Below, in pieces: positions 12,316-23,291 of a DNA stretch of 64,000 nt; the stretch's first letter is position 1; each line of letters begins with the position of its first letter. The position numbers and the translations under genes were made by a program. The stretch covers positions 60,767,783 to 60,831,782 of the forward strand of contig CM057228.1 in assembly GCA_029891385.1 (NCBI GenBank), read 5' to 3'. This DNA is from Erythroxylum novogranatense (taxonomy: Eukaryota > Streptophyta > Magnoliopsida > Malpighiales > Erythroxylaceae). The notes under the pieces are model-generated. The model was not told where the DNA came from and did not search any database. It saw only the letters and a list, made by a program, of their open reading frames with translations.

Positions 12316-13476
12316 AAGGTCATGTTTCAATTCCTCACATTGTGAAATATTTTCTTTCCTAATAAGGACTTTAACTTTAAAAGCTTTTATATACCCTATA
12401 CCACATCGGGCACATGACAACTGCCACATACCCAACTTAGAACACTCACGATACCTTTAATCTGACTATGCAAGGCTAATTGAATATCTTTTAGAAACAT
12501 TTGGACAGCACAATGGCTATATTTTAAAAATCCCAAAACTCAACCAAACCACTTGTAAATGAATTTTAAACGTACTTCTATATTCATGTTAAAATTCTAC
12601 CACAACTTCTGGCTTTTAAGTCCACTCAAAAGCAATCTCAACGACAATACCAAAGGTTCATACATGAGGTCTTTTACAAATGACAAGACAGTCAAGAGTT
12701 AATTTATAAAATCATAAAATATCAACATAACCAACCTAAGTAAAATAGTTCATGAGCCACTATACAAAAAAAGTACAAAACAAAGACTACTTATATGCAA
12801 TAATGCCCCAAAAATGTTAAAAGACTGCATGATCCACTCAGAGCTTCAAACTCACCAAATTAATCTGCATGGTTGGGAAGGAGGTGAGTACACTATGTAC
12901 TTAATGAACAGGAAAAACATATATCGTAAATAGAACTTGGTACAAACCAAGACGATCTAGATAACCTAAAGACGGATTATTCATGAATCTAGCATGCACA
13001 TAACCACCTATGAAGTGAACATATATGACATAGAAGCATATTGTCCTAGCCTATGACTCAACATATACTGGTTAGAAACCATATAGGCCTAACCTATAAA
13101 TCACTCGTCTAGTGAACATAGGTTCCAGTTCTAGTACATAAAAGTAGAAAAGCATCACATGTATAAATCAAATCTCGTCAGGAAAACAAATCTTATAATA
13201 GGCCAAAATAATCATGTATGTCACCACTAGTCGGCTAAACTAGTGTACACATTCACCGATTGTCGGTGTTGGCTCCACTTTCATATGTGGTAAGTCCAAA
13301 CTACAATCGACAAGAGCATTATGAACCTATATGATGACCTTATCGGTGACCAAACCTCTAGGTGTGGAATCACCCACATGTTACGTAGAAAGGTGTCGAT
13401 ACGAGGACTCAATTTTTAAGTGCCAGAGTCAAGGGTATGGAGGTCGCTTAATTTGTTGTGCCTAGCACACGATTAG
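12316..13476. other. Anonymous repeat-like sequence, no gene
   Basis: No convincing reading frame, RNA gene or element terminus is visible. Composition and scattered motifs suggest old retroelement sequence. It continues across the solo LTR at 17133. Confidence 0.4.
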
Positions 13477-14299
13477 TGTTGGACCCCGAACTTTTTTTTA
13501 TAAGTTAGAACTATTAAATGAGAATTTTTTGACAATTAGTCATGAGTAAAGAACAAATGATGAAAATTCTTAAATTAAAAATAATATACAAGATTAAAGT
13601 AGTAAATCAGAAGTGAGGATTGATTCATGTTTTACTTTGGTGCTTTTGGTAGACGAGAGGTTATGAAATGGGAAAATTTAAGGTGAAAGTTAGAAGTAAA
13701 TTGAAAGTAAAAATGAAATTTAATTTGTGTAGTAAGTTGATAAAAAATATGTATATATGTGTATGTTCTGTTATTGGTGTTCATGATTAATCATGGACTA
13801 TAATTTCTTTATGGATGATATTTATTTGAAATGAAGTTGAGAATGAGGAGTAAATGAAGTAGAAAAGGTGATCTTAGTATGAGTTGTGTTAAGGAAAGTT
13901 TTTTAAGCAAAATGGGTAGTTGATCTAGAAAATGTTCACTGGGTATGCTTCAGTATTTTAACCACAATTTTTTCTCTAGTTATCCAAACAAGATGATTAT
14001 TGATTTTCATTAAACCAGAGACATATGGCTGCATTTCTTATGAAGACATCAAATTTAAATTTTATTTTTAGGAATCTCAAAATTTGTGAACTGGGTGAAG
14101 TACATTGGTGGATGAATGTAACATTTGTGTTTTGAATTCAAAGGAAATTTTGGATTTATCTAGACTGAATTAGAGAAATATTTCTTCTAAAAATTTGTAT
14201 TCCTTTCTTTTATCTTTCTAACAGTATAAATTATATAATTTTTTGACATAGTGTTGAAATTTATGGTCCTTATAAAGGGAGATGCTCAGGAGTATAGAT

Positions 14300-14430
14300 C
14301 GTATCGTCTATGATGATGTCATATCATCTAGGATGACGTTATATCGTCTGTGAAGATGTATCATCTGGGATGACATCATATAGTCTTTGATGACATCATA
14401 TCATCTGTAATGACATCATATCTTCTATAG
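14300..14430. repeat. Short tandem repeat, about 23 bp unit
   Basis: Five to six imperfect units of the form ATCGTCTATGATGATGTCAT / ATCATCTGGGATGACATCAT lie inside the solo LTR. Each unit carries a TGACATCA/TGATGTCA core, which resembles bZIP-type binding sequences. Any function is inference. Confidence 0.65.
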
Positions 14431-14449
14431 TTGACTTTCTGCTTCTTCT

Positions 14450-15235
14450 ATTATTGATCGAAACTTCTTCTTATGTGTACGATTGATCTGATCCAATTTT
14501 TTCCTTCTAGATGATAGAATCTATTTTCAAGGTCTTCATTAAAGTTGTAGATATTGAAGTGTTCTTTCAAATCATCTAAAGAACACCTTAATCCAATATC
14601 TTTAGTGAAAGTTATGGCAATTTTCCCAATTAGTCTGACATTTCAATTCGTCTACTTTTTCATTTGGTTTCGTCTGATCCTATTGTCTACTCCATTTTTG
14701 ACCTTTCAGATGATATAATTTGTCTTCAAAGTCTTATAACAGTTGTATATCTTGAAGTACTCTTTCAAAATATCCAAAGAACACTTTAATCCATTATATG
14801 TATGGAAAGTTATGGAAATTTTTCCAATTCATCTGACTTTTCAATTCGTCTACTTTTTTGTTTGGTTTTGTCTGACCCTATCATTTAGTCCATTTTTGAC
14901 CCTTCAGATGATAGAATTTGTCCTCAAGGTCTCTTGAAATTTTAGATCTTCAATTCATCTTTATAACCATACAAAGAACACCTTAATCCAATATCTGTAA
15001 GGAAATTTATGGCAATTTTCCCAATTCTTCTGACTTTTCAATTCGTCTACTTTTTCGTTTGGTTTCGTCTGATCCTATCATCTAGTTCATTTTTGACCTT
15101 TTATACGATAGAATTTGTATTCAAAGTCTGCATAAAAGTTGTAGATCTCAAAGTCCTCTTTAAAACCATCCTAATATGATTTTAATCCGACATCTGTAGA
15201 GAGAGTTATGCCATTTTTCCTGAGACAGGTTTAAT
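14450..15235. repeat. Tandem repeat, about 198 bp unit, four copies
   Basis: The phrase GTTATGGCAATTTTCCC and its variants recur at about 14611, 14809, 15006 and 15204, so the period is 197-198 bp. Each unit also holds TCAATTCGTCTACTTTTT and a CCATTTTTGACC-type stretch. The last copy is partial. The array is part of the solo LTR. Confidence 0.75.
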
Positions 15236-17127
15236 ATGATTGAGGGAAAAATCATGTTTGATTCTTTCAGCCATAACTTTGTTATCCAACCTCCAAATGA
15301 AATGATTCTTGAACCAATAGTTTCTTAACACATTTTTCTGTCCCTCAATAGAATTTTATAGCATTTGGTGGGAATTATAAAAGGATGGATTGAATCAAAG
15401 TAAGAGTATCGATTGGAAGAGTATGAATGGGGTGTTTTACTGAACATACTTTGGTTTGTTTATGATGTTTTCATCAGTATAGCTCTGAATAAGACAATCC
15501 TTGTTTCAAAATAAACTAGAGACATGCAGATACAAATGATATGAAGAAATCAAAATCTAATTCAGTCTCTAAGACTTTCAAATTCTGGGAGGAATTTAAG
15601 TATAGTGTACTATTTCAATATAAGAACAGTCCGAAAATGTTTGGTCCAATACTTTTAGAGTTCTGAACCAAATGGATTGATTTTGGTGTCATTAGAAACT
15701 TAATACAATGGGAACATTTTTCTAGAAGAAAGTGTTATGTTAGAATGTCTAAGGGTACTTTTGGCAAGACACTTCAGCATAAAAGACATAAGGCATAAAT
15801 GGAAGGGCAAATGAGACATTTCTCGATCATTAAGGGCATAATTGGAAGAAGAAGTGTTGTCTTGCATTTTAAGAATAGAGAAGAACGAAAATTGAAGAGA
15901 AAAAGAGAGAGTGTCATGAAGAAGAGAGAGAAATTTAAAGAGAAGAAGAGAAGGAGAGAAAGAAGAGAAAGCAAGCTAGGGTTTCGATTGTGTTAGCCTT
16001 CAAGAGAGATTTTGAGATTGTTCAAGAAGGGAAATAAGTATAGGAAGAGAAGAGCTTCCCTTTGAGCTAAAGATTCCTTCATTTGGTGAAGAATGAAGGT
16101 AAGATCATTTTAAAACTTTTAGATTTTTTAGTTAATGGAGTTTAGAAAATGTTTGGGTTTAAGTATTCTAGAATCAATTTTAGTGATTGTACTTGAGAGA
16201 TTTTCAATTACCCTATGGGATTTTTGTTATTGTATAAAGGGATTAAAAGAGGCAAGAGGAACAAAATAAGAGGCATTTTTTATCTAACCTATAAGCAAGG
16301 AAATCAAGGTGGGTTACTTTTTTATAATTAAGTAATGAGTCATTAATGTCTCTTTCAAGAAATGGAAATAAATGATTCCAACTATTTCAAAAATGTATAT
16401 TTATTACTCTTTGAATGTTTTGAGAATGTGTTGCATATTTTGCATATGAATTTTTTTTTATATATGAAAATGATTTTTAAAAGGATATCAAGCTTAAGAA
16501 ATCAAGTTTTCAAAATGTGCCTTTTGGGCAATATGTTTTACAAGTCTTGAAATACATGTTATGTGGGTTTGTGATGGTCCCCTGAGTTAAGTCAAGTGGA
16601 CTTTGACAAAAGGCTTCTCCCGCCTATCCGCTAGTGGCCTGGAACTCCTTCATGGACTCCCATAAGTTCATGGCTATGTAATACCATTATGTAGAAATGC
16701 GTAGTATGTTCTTGGATCCACCCGAACCATTTTGATATGCTTATGTGCTCATGATAAGTTGAAAAGAGTGATGCATACATAGTTTGCATAAATGTGAATT
16801 TTGCAATGGAAGTGATTTTATAAATGGTTTTGCTTGTTACCGATTATAAAACTGTTACCCACGAGCTTTCAAGCTCACCCCTTTTTGTCCCATCTTCAGG
16901 TGATAGCTAAAAGATCAAGTGATCAAAAGCCTAAGGGAATTTCTTCAAATTTTACTTTTTTATATTTTGTAATAAGCCAAAAGGGGTAGTTTTTGAAATG
17001 TAAAGATATTATGAAAATAAACATTGTGTTCTGTAATGGGCCCAAGTGATTACTGAAACTCTGATGTGTTCAATAATGTTTACATCTTTGTAACTGAAAT
17101 TGTTCTAAATAAATCGGGGTTCTAACA

Positions 17128-17439
17128 ATTAGCCAATTATTACCTCACCATTCACAAAAAATCATATAAAAATATTATGTACAAAAATCAAGTAAGGCAC
17201 TATATCTTTATTTATCAGTCTAACTGATAAAATGAAACCTTACAGTGGCTCTAAGTTAAAAGAGAGCACATACATGCAACATACATGACTCGATTATGCA
17301 TATGTAGATTCAGAAACATTATTTTATGTAATAAAAGTCATTTTTTGCACTCCAAGTGCAAAATGTTATTCAAAATAATGTCATTTCTTAAATACATAAG
17401 CATATTAGCATTCATTTGAGGTTCAATTATACTATGCAT
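17128..17439. other. Host repeat sequence between two insertions
   Basis: It begins with the second ATTAG of the solo LTR and ends with the first TGCAT (17435-17439) of the copia-2 target duplication. No gene is seen. It is the continuation of 12316-13476. Confidence 0.6.
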
Positions 17440-19291
17440 TGTTAGAGTAGTGCCCTAAAGGCAATCGCCTTTAGCGCATTTTGTACAAAGTTGTACATAC
17501 TTTATAAATAAATAAATAAAGGCGTATTTCATTAATTTGGTGTTCATAATTTATGAATGGATATTGATCTATAACCAAATTAATGAAGTCCATGATATAT
17601 GACATAGCATGAAGGAAATTATGATGTGATCATACTACTGAGATTCCTATCATGTATTATGTCAGTATCTAAATTATCCCTAGTCATAGGATTACTGAGA
17701 CTGGACATCGGTAATCCGAAGAGACTAGCACATCTCAAGCTCCTTAATTTGATAAAGCAGTGGATCTCAGAAACTGTAAATATGAGATATTTAGGGTTGA
17801 GATGTGGATGCTTACTAGAGGTAGTAAGTACATTGGATGACCTGCTATGAGATCATCACATGGATGTCCTATTTTAATGTCAGTGATAATATAATCATAG
17901 CAATGGTGCAAGTATCCTTAGACTTAAGGTACTCAAGGATATCTTGGATACTGATTCTGTGCTTTGACTCCATTCCTTGTTACCTTACAGAGGTCGCTCA
18001 TAGGGTGGTGCTTGGGTACAGCTTGAGGTATTCGAAGGTAATTAAGTAGCCAATAAAGGATTCACCACTTCTGTGATAGCAGAAGATGATACCCATGGCC
18101 TCTTGTCAGGGTCATTACTTGGAAATCTCTGATCAGAGTACATATGTCATGAAGAGTGTCTTCATTGACATATTAAGTATTAAGTAACGAGTCCCAGGAC
18201 AAGAACTAAAATCACTTGGACTAGATTTGACATAGTCAGTCTAGTGAGAGTTGACATATTGCCCATACTCATAACCAAGTGGGGTATAGCATGATGAAAG
18301 GACGAATTGCACGGTAATTGTCTATGGGAAGGTTCGTGATATGGTTCATGATGAATATAGGTTCATTCGTCAAACCAATTACTTTTCGGTCAATTGGGGT
18401 TCATGATGTGTTGCTAGATACCGCTCATGACTTGCTCAGATTAAGTGTTAATCTAAGTGGCCAACATAATCGGGAACCTAATGGGTCACACGCATAAGAG
18501 TGACTTGGAGAATTTGTAAAATAGTTTTGGACAGAGTTCCAATAAATGGAGAGCAAAAGGATTACATGGATCCCGATGAGATCGAGATATGTTCCGATGA
18601 GATCGCGACATTGATATTGCTGAGACAGGTCTCCGGTGATTTTTCCCTACCGGGACCCGGTAGGACCGACCCCAGTGTGACTGGATCACTTCAGCAATAT
18701 ATATACATATATATATATGATTAATTAATTAAAGAATTAATTAATATATATATATATATGGTGTGTACGTGGATGGAGGAGATGGAGCTTTAGAAACTTC
18801 TTCTTTAATGCTTAGTCATCAAGCATTAAATGACAAAATGACAAAATAATGAAGATGAAAGATGATGATGCTCGTTGATGATGTATAAGAGGTTTAAAAA
18901 ACAAGTTTTAAACCTAAGTGAAGAAGGCTTCTTCGTGGGTTTTGCAAGAAAGGAGAGAAAGGGTTTTTCATCTTTCAAGCTTTCCATCATCATCCTTCAA
19001 GTTCTTCTCTAAGGCTTCATCTCCTATTCATCGTTGGATTCAAGCTCTCCAAGGACAAAGGTAGGAGCTAGCACTCTTTACTTTGTTCTAGCTATTCCCG
19101 GGTCAAAGGGTTTGTCCCAGTTAGGTTCTCCGATCTCTGCGTAGATACCGTTAGAGACGGTCTCCTTTGGTCGTTATGGTTTGAGTTTGTTATATATACA
19201 TATGGATCCTGACTTTCGGGAAGGTCCCGGAACAAAAAATTTGTTTTTCCGCACCGTGGACATGTGATGCTCACACCGGGATTTTCCTACA
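17440..19291 (+). repeat. copia-2 5' LTR
   Basis: Begins TGTTAGAGTAGTGCCC and ends TTTTCCTACA, with TG/CA ends. A (TA)n tract at about 18693-18760 sits where a promoter TATA region could be. This and TAAT-rich sequence differ in length among the family's LTRs. Apparent short reading frames inside are unsupported. Confidence 0.95.
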
Positions 19292-19307
19292 GTGGTATCA
19301 GAGCCAC
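19292..19307 (+). promoter_or_regulatory. copia-2 primer-binding site (tRNA-iMet)
   Basis: GTGGTATCAGAGCCAC directly follows the LTR. It contains TGGTATCAGAGCC, complementary to the 3' end of initiator methionine tRNA, the usual primer of plant copia elements. Confidence 0.92.
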
Positions 19308-20415
19308 TTGTGTCGTATATAACGAAGAAACCATGACTAGGTCGGAGTTGCCTATTGCTTGTGACGATGATGCATGTTGTATGTGTGAATTTCGAATTCA
19401 GTATAGAAATATAGTTTTCGAAATTTTCTTCCCAAATATGTTCACAAGATGTTGTTGCATATGTCTGTGGAAGCTCAGAATTTATCAATATGATTTGATA
19501 TGGTTTTGCTAACTTATTCCCTAATGTTCTGGTTGCTGTCTTTGTGCACATTCTATGAACAGGCATGCTTATAAATTCGAGAATAAATTGTAGAAAAATT
19601 GTTTTTCGTATTTTCTTTCACCAACATGTCTCGAAGATGTTTATGAATGTCTATGAGGATGGAAAAATATTTTCGTGGTGATTTACTATTTATTTGAGAA
19701 TTTATTGTGTGCTGCTGGGAATAACTGTGTTAATAAACACAGATTCTACATTGGTTTTGTTGCTGAGATTGGATGAGTTTTTTTTGGAAATAAATCCAGG
19801 AAAAAATTCATGGATCATGTTGTGAACATGTAGTAACCTTAGTAATTTTCTCAGAATTTATTGAAATTTTTTCAATGGGTCTTCAAGCAAAACACAGAGC
19901 TTGGCAGTTTTGAGAAAGTTGCTGGAGCTGTTTTGTTTGGAATGAGAAAATGTGTAGTTTTCTATTCCAATGACTTTGATCATTTTTAATGTGATTAAAA
20001 ATTTATTATATTGATGTTGTATGCTTTCCAAATTGAATTTCTTGAAATTAGGTTTCCAAACAATTTTTGGATGTCAAATGTGTCTCATTAGCGTCTCGTT
20101 AGTATATTCCCTTATCTTGATTGTTTTGGCCGTCACAAATTTTGTGACCAGTTCCGAAGTAGTCTTGATAAAGTGTAGACTACCTAGAGATACATAGGGT
20201 GATAGTTTGATATTCTAAAAATTACTTGGAGATCAAAGTGAATAACAGTGTATTCATTAATTTCAAGTTTTTCATGTATAGTTTGACTATGTATGGTAAG
20301 CAACAATGAAAGTGTTTCATTGCTACATCAAGGTAAAGTGTATTAGACTTGGTATTGTGAATTTGAACTGCACGAATTGAGAAATTAGCCGATTAGATAG
20401 CAATTCCACACAGAT

Positions 20416-20588
20416 AAGTCGACTTACACATGCACAAGTCGACTTGTCCGTGCACTGTAGACGCATAAGTCGACTTGCATAATGGTACAAGTCGACTTGT
20501 TCGTGCACAGTTGCATAAGTCGACTTACACATGCATAAGTCAACTTACACAGAGGCATAAGTCGACTTATACATACACAAGTCGACTT
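20416..20588. repeat. Array of eight AAGTCGACTT palindromes in copia-2 leader
   Basis: Copies start at 20416, 20436, 20467, 20489, 20517, 20537, 20559 and 20579, giving steps of 20, 31, 22, 28, 20, 22 and 20 bp. Seven are perfect; the sixth reads AAGTCAACTT. Spacers are unique and 10-21 bp long. The array lies between PBS and gag, in the untranslated RNA leader. The same array with the same step pattern is in copia-3 (39994-40167). It could be a multi-site protein-binding or RNA dimerisation element; its role is unknown. Confidence 0.9.
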
Positions 20589-20798
20589 ACAACATGCAAA
20601 GGAGGGATGATGGATGATTTTAGGTATAAACTCAATGTGATTGATGAAATGCCCTAAATCATTCCATATAGTCATGGTGACTATAATCCTACGGCTTGGA
20701 GGAGAAGAAGATGAGACCTGAAAACCCTCACATATAATATGAAAACTAACGCCTTCCATTAATATGTGAAGAACCAGAGTTCTTATAGAGTTGGGTTG

Positions 20799-21184
20799 TT
20801 GGGTAAACCCAAGCTCACTCTATACGGATATGTTCGAACCATGAAAATAAGATTTTCGGATTAATGGGTCGGTTTTCACTAGAAGCGTTGATTTGTTGAG
20901 TAAACTCAAGGTCAACGTGGACAGAGGTGAAATTGGGTAGTGTACATCAGATGTACGCGCATCAAGAGTTGATAACCCAATGTGTGTGCATACATCACGA
21001 GTTGATAGCACTAGTCGATAGTTGCATCTATGAATCAAGTGGTATGACCGATACCTGCCGATTGATCTAAGATGGCTTGTTGGGTAAACCCAAGGTCATT
21101 TTTAGTAATGTCAGATATCTATGATGCAACTGGTATGACCGATACCTACCGATGGACCTAAGGTGGCTTGTTGGGTAAACCCAA
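20799..21184 (+). repeat. Four short stem-loops in copia-2 leader
   Basis: TTGGGTAAACCCAA (5-bp stem, TAAA loop) occurs at 20799-20812, 21080-21093 and 21171-21184. A version with a changed base pair, TTGAGTAAACTCAA, is at 20896-20909. Three of the four are followed by GGTCA. The last two lie in a 91-bp tandem duplication. Copia-3 holds four counterparts at nearly the same spacing. They sit between the palindrome array and gag. Confidence 0.8.
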
Positions 21185-21371
21185 GGTCATTTTAGCAATG
21201 TCAGATATCGACCCACTAGGACATTTTGTCATAATGTTTCTTGGATTCATAATAAGGGTTAAGGATTCTTTGAAACTAGTGGGAGTCATATGCATGTCAT
21301 TTAAGTCCTTATGATCATGCATGTAATTCTATTCTAACATTTTTTCTTTCTTTCCCTATAGGTTATTGAAG

Positions 21372-22133
21372 ATGAATTCCAGTGTGAACTTACGCTCACT
21401 TATGGACTCAAACAAATTAACTGGATCAAATTTTCTTGATTGGCTAAGAAATCTGAGAATTGTTCTCAGGTCTGAGGAACTGGGATATGTCCTAGATGTT
21501 CCACTTCCTGATCCATCTGCTGCTGATGCTTCTGATGAGGATCAGAAAGTATATCGAAAGCATCTTAAAGACAGTGACATGGCTACCTGTATTATGCTTG
21601 CCTCGATGTCACCAGAGCTGCAGAAGCAGCATGAGTCTATGGATGCTCATACCATATTGTATCATCTTAGAGAGCTTTTTGATGAGCAAGCTCGGTCTGA
21701 AAGGTTCGAGACCTCGAGGCTACTCTTCACTACTAAGATGATTCCAGGTTCATCTGCAGTGCAGTATGCACTGAAGATGAATGAGTATATTGAGAGATTG
21801 GTCGTCTTAGGTTTTGTTATGGATTATGAATTAAGTATTGACTTAATTCTGGTTGGATTGTCTGATAGTTATTCACAGTTTGTGTTAAACTATCGGATGA
21901 ACCAAATATCCACAACAATCCCTGAGTTGATCAATCTGCTCAAGACAGCAGAGCAAGCTATCAAGAAGGATAGCAAGGCAGTGCTTGTGGTGGACTCTTC
22001 ATCTTCTGGTTCCAAGAAAAAGAAGCAGAAGAAGAAAAGGTCTAAGAAACCGAAAGGAAGTATAGCCAAGAAGAAAACCAAAGAGACTGCACCAAAAGGA
22101 ACTTGCTTCCATTGTGGCAAGACTGGTCACTAG
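21372..22133 (+). pseudogene. copia-2 gag
   Basis: The frame starts at the first ATG after the leader (MNSSVNLRSLM) and encodes a copia gag with LTGSNFLDWLRNLRIVL and a long central helix-rich part, then a Lys-rich stretch (about residues 217-245). It closes in a CX2CX4HX4C zinc knuckle (CFHCGKTGH) in which a TAG at 22131-22133 replaces the Trp expected before KRNC. Read past the stop, the same frame continues into protease. Gag would form the virus-like particle; this copy would yield a gag cut within its zinc knuckle. Confidence 0.88.
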
Positions 22134-23168
22134 AAGCGGAACTGTAAAGTCTATCTGGAAGAATTGAAGCAGAAGAAGGCATCAGATGCCTCGACTTCTT
22201 CAGGTATGTTTGTCATTGAGGTTAATACTGTTTCTGATCATAACATATGGATATTAGATACCGGTTGTGGCTCACACATATGTAATGATATGTAGGGCCT
22301 CGGGGACGATGAGCGACTCATGAAGGGAGAACTAGACCTGCGTGTGGGAAATGGAGCAAGAGTTGCTGCATTAGCCGTAGGCACTTATTTCTTGTCACTC
22401 CCCAGTGGGCTAGTAATTAAATTGGATGATTGTTATTTTGTACCTGTATTAACAAAGAACATATTGTCTGTTTCTTGTTTAAATAGAGCTGGTTTCCATT
22501 TGACTTTTAGTAACAATGGTTGTTTTATTAGTTTGAATGGAATGCTTTATGGTACTGGTACTTTATGCAATGGAATTTACATATTAGATATGTCACATCC
22601 AATTATGAATGTCAATGACATGAAAAGACATAAACGAGATAATTTAAAATCAACTTACTTATGGCATTGTCGCCTTGGCCATATAAATGAGAGACGCATA
22701 GCTAAGCTCCATAAGAGTGGTAGTTTAGGGTCATTTGATTATGAATCATATGACACATGCGAATCTTGTTTATTAGGCAAGATGACTAAGTTACCCTTTA
22801 AGGGAAAGGGTGAACGAGCGACTGGAGTATTAGACCTAATATATTCAGATGTATGTGGTCCGATGTCCATCCATGCTAGAAGTGGCTATCTTTACTTCAT
22901 TACCTTTATCGATGATTATTCTCGATATGGGTACCTGTATCTGATGAGATACAAATCTGAAGCATTTGAAAAGTTCAAACAATTCATAAATGAAGTAGAA
23001 AACCAACTTGGGAAAAGTATCAAAACATTACGATCCGATCATGGTGGGGAATACTTAGACCAGCAGCTTTTGGATTATCTCGAGATAATGGATTTTATCT
23101 CAATGGACTCCTCCTTACACACCACAAAGATAATGGTGTGGCAGAAAGGAGAAATCGAACCTTGTTAG
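22134..23168 (+). pseudogene. copia-2 protease and integrase region
   Basis: The frame follows gag directly. It holds an aspartic protease motif WILDTGCGSHIC (catalytic DTG at 22257-22265), then an in-frame TAG at 22293-22295. From 22320 comes the GAG-pre-integrase region with the HHCC zinc module (WHCRLGH ... CESC) near 22665-22770, then the integrase core with the catalytic Asp residues in IYSDVCGP (near 22845) and RSDHGGEY (near 23035). A frameshift near 23090 moves the catalytic Glu segment (NGVAERRNRT) into another frame. More single-base indels follow near 23215 and 23270. Confidence 0.87.
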
Positions 23169-23291
23169 ACATGGTACGATCGATGATGGGCTTTGCAAAG
23201 TTACCAAAATCCTTTTGGGGTATGCAATCGAGGCAGCTTGTTTACTTGCTAACAGAGTTCCATCAAAGCGATTGATGTTACTCCATATGAG

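Larger units (their letters stand above)
13477..17127 (+). repeat. Solo LTR, 3.65 kb, target duplication ATTAG
   Basis: The ends TGTTGGACCCCGA (13477) and TCGGGGTTCTAACA (to 17127) are inverted copies. The five bases on each side, ATTAG at 13472-13476 and 17128-17132, are identical, which is diagnostic of an LTR-element insertion. There is no PBS, PPT or gag-pol between the ends, so the internal part was removed by LTR-LTR recombination. The R-like region (GCTTTCAAGCTCACCCC near 16863, CAGGTGATAGC near 16899) lies toward the right end, giving plus orientation. It holds two internal tandem repeats (14300-14425 and 14450-15235). Confidence 0.85.

Noticed and set aside
17626..18049. Open frames shared by several loci (also near 2194, 25504 and 25718)
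   Set aside because: They lie in the copia LTRs and recur only because the LTR recurs; no domain or codon signal supports a protein.
18500..18724. Frame near the (TA)n tract of the copia-2 LTR as a small protein
   Set aside because: It is within the LTR, ends in translated (TA)n, and is not preserved in the other LTR copies.
20416..20588. CRISPR-like look of the AAGTCGACTT array
   Set aside because: The repeat is only 10 bp and fully palindromic, spacers are 10-21 bp, it lies in a plant retrotransposon leader, and a second copy has the same spacers in diverged form.
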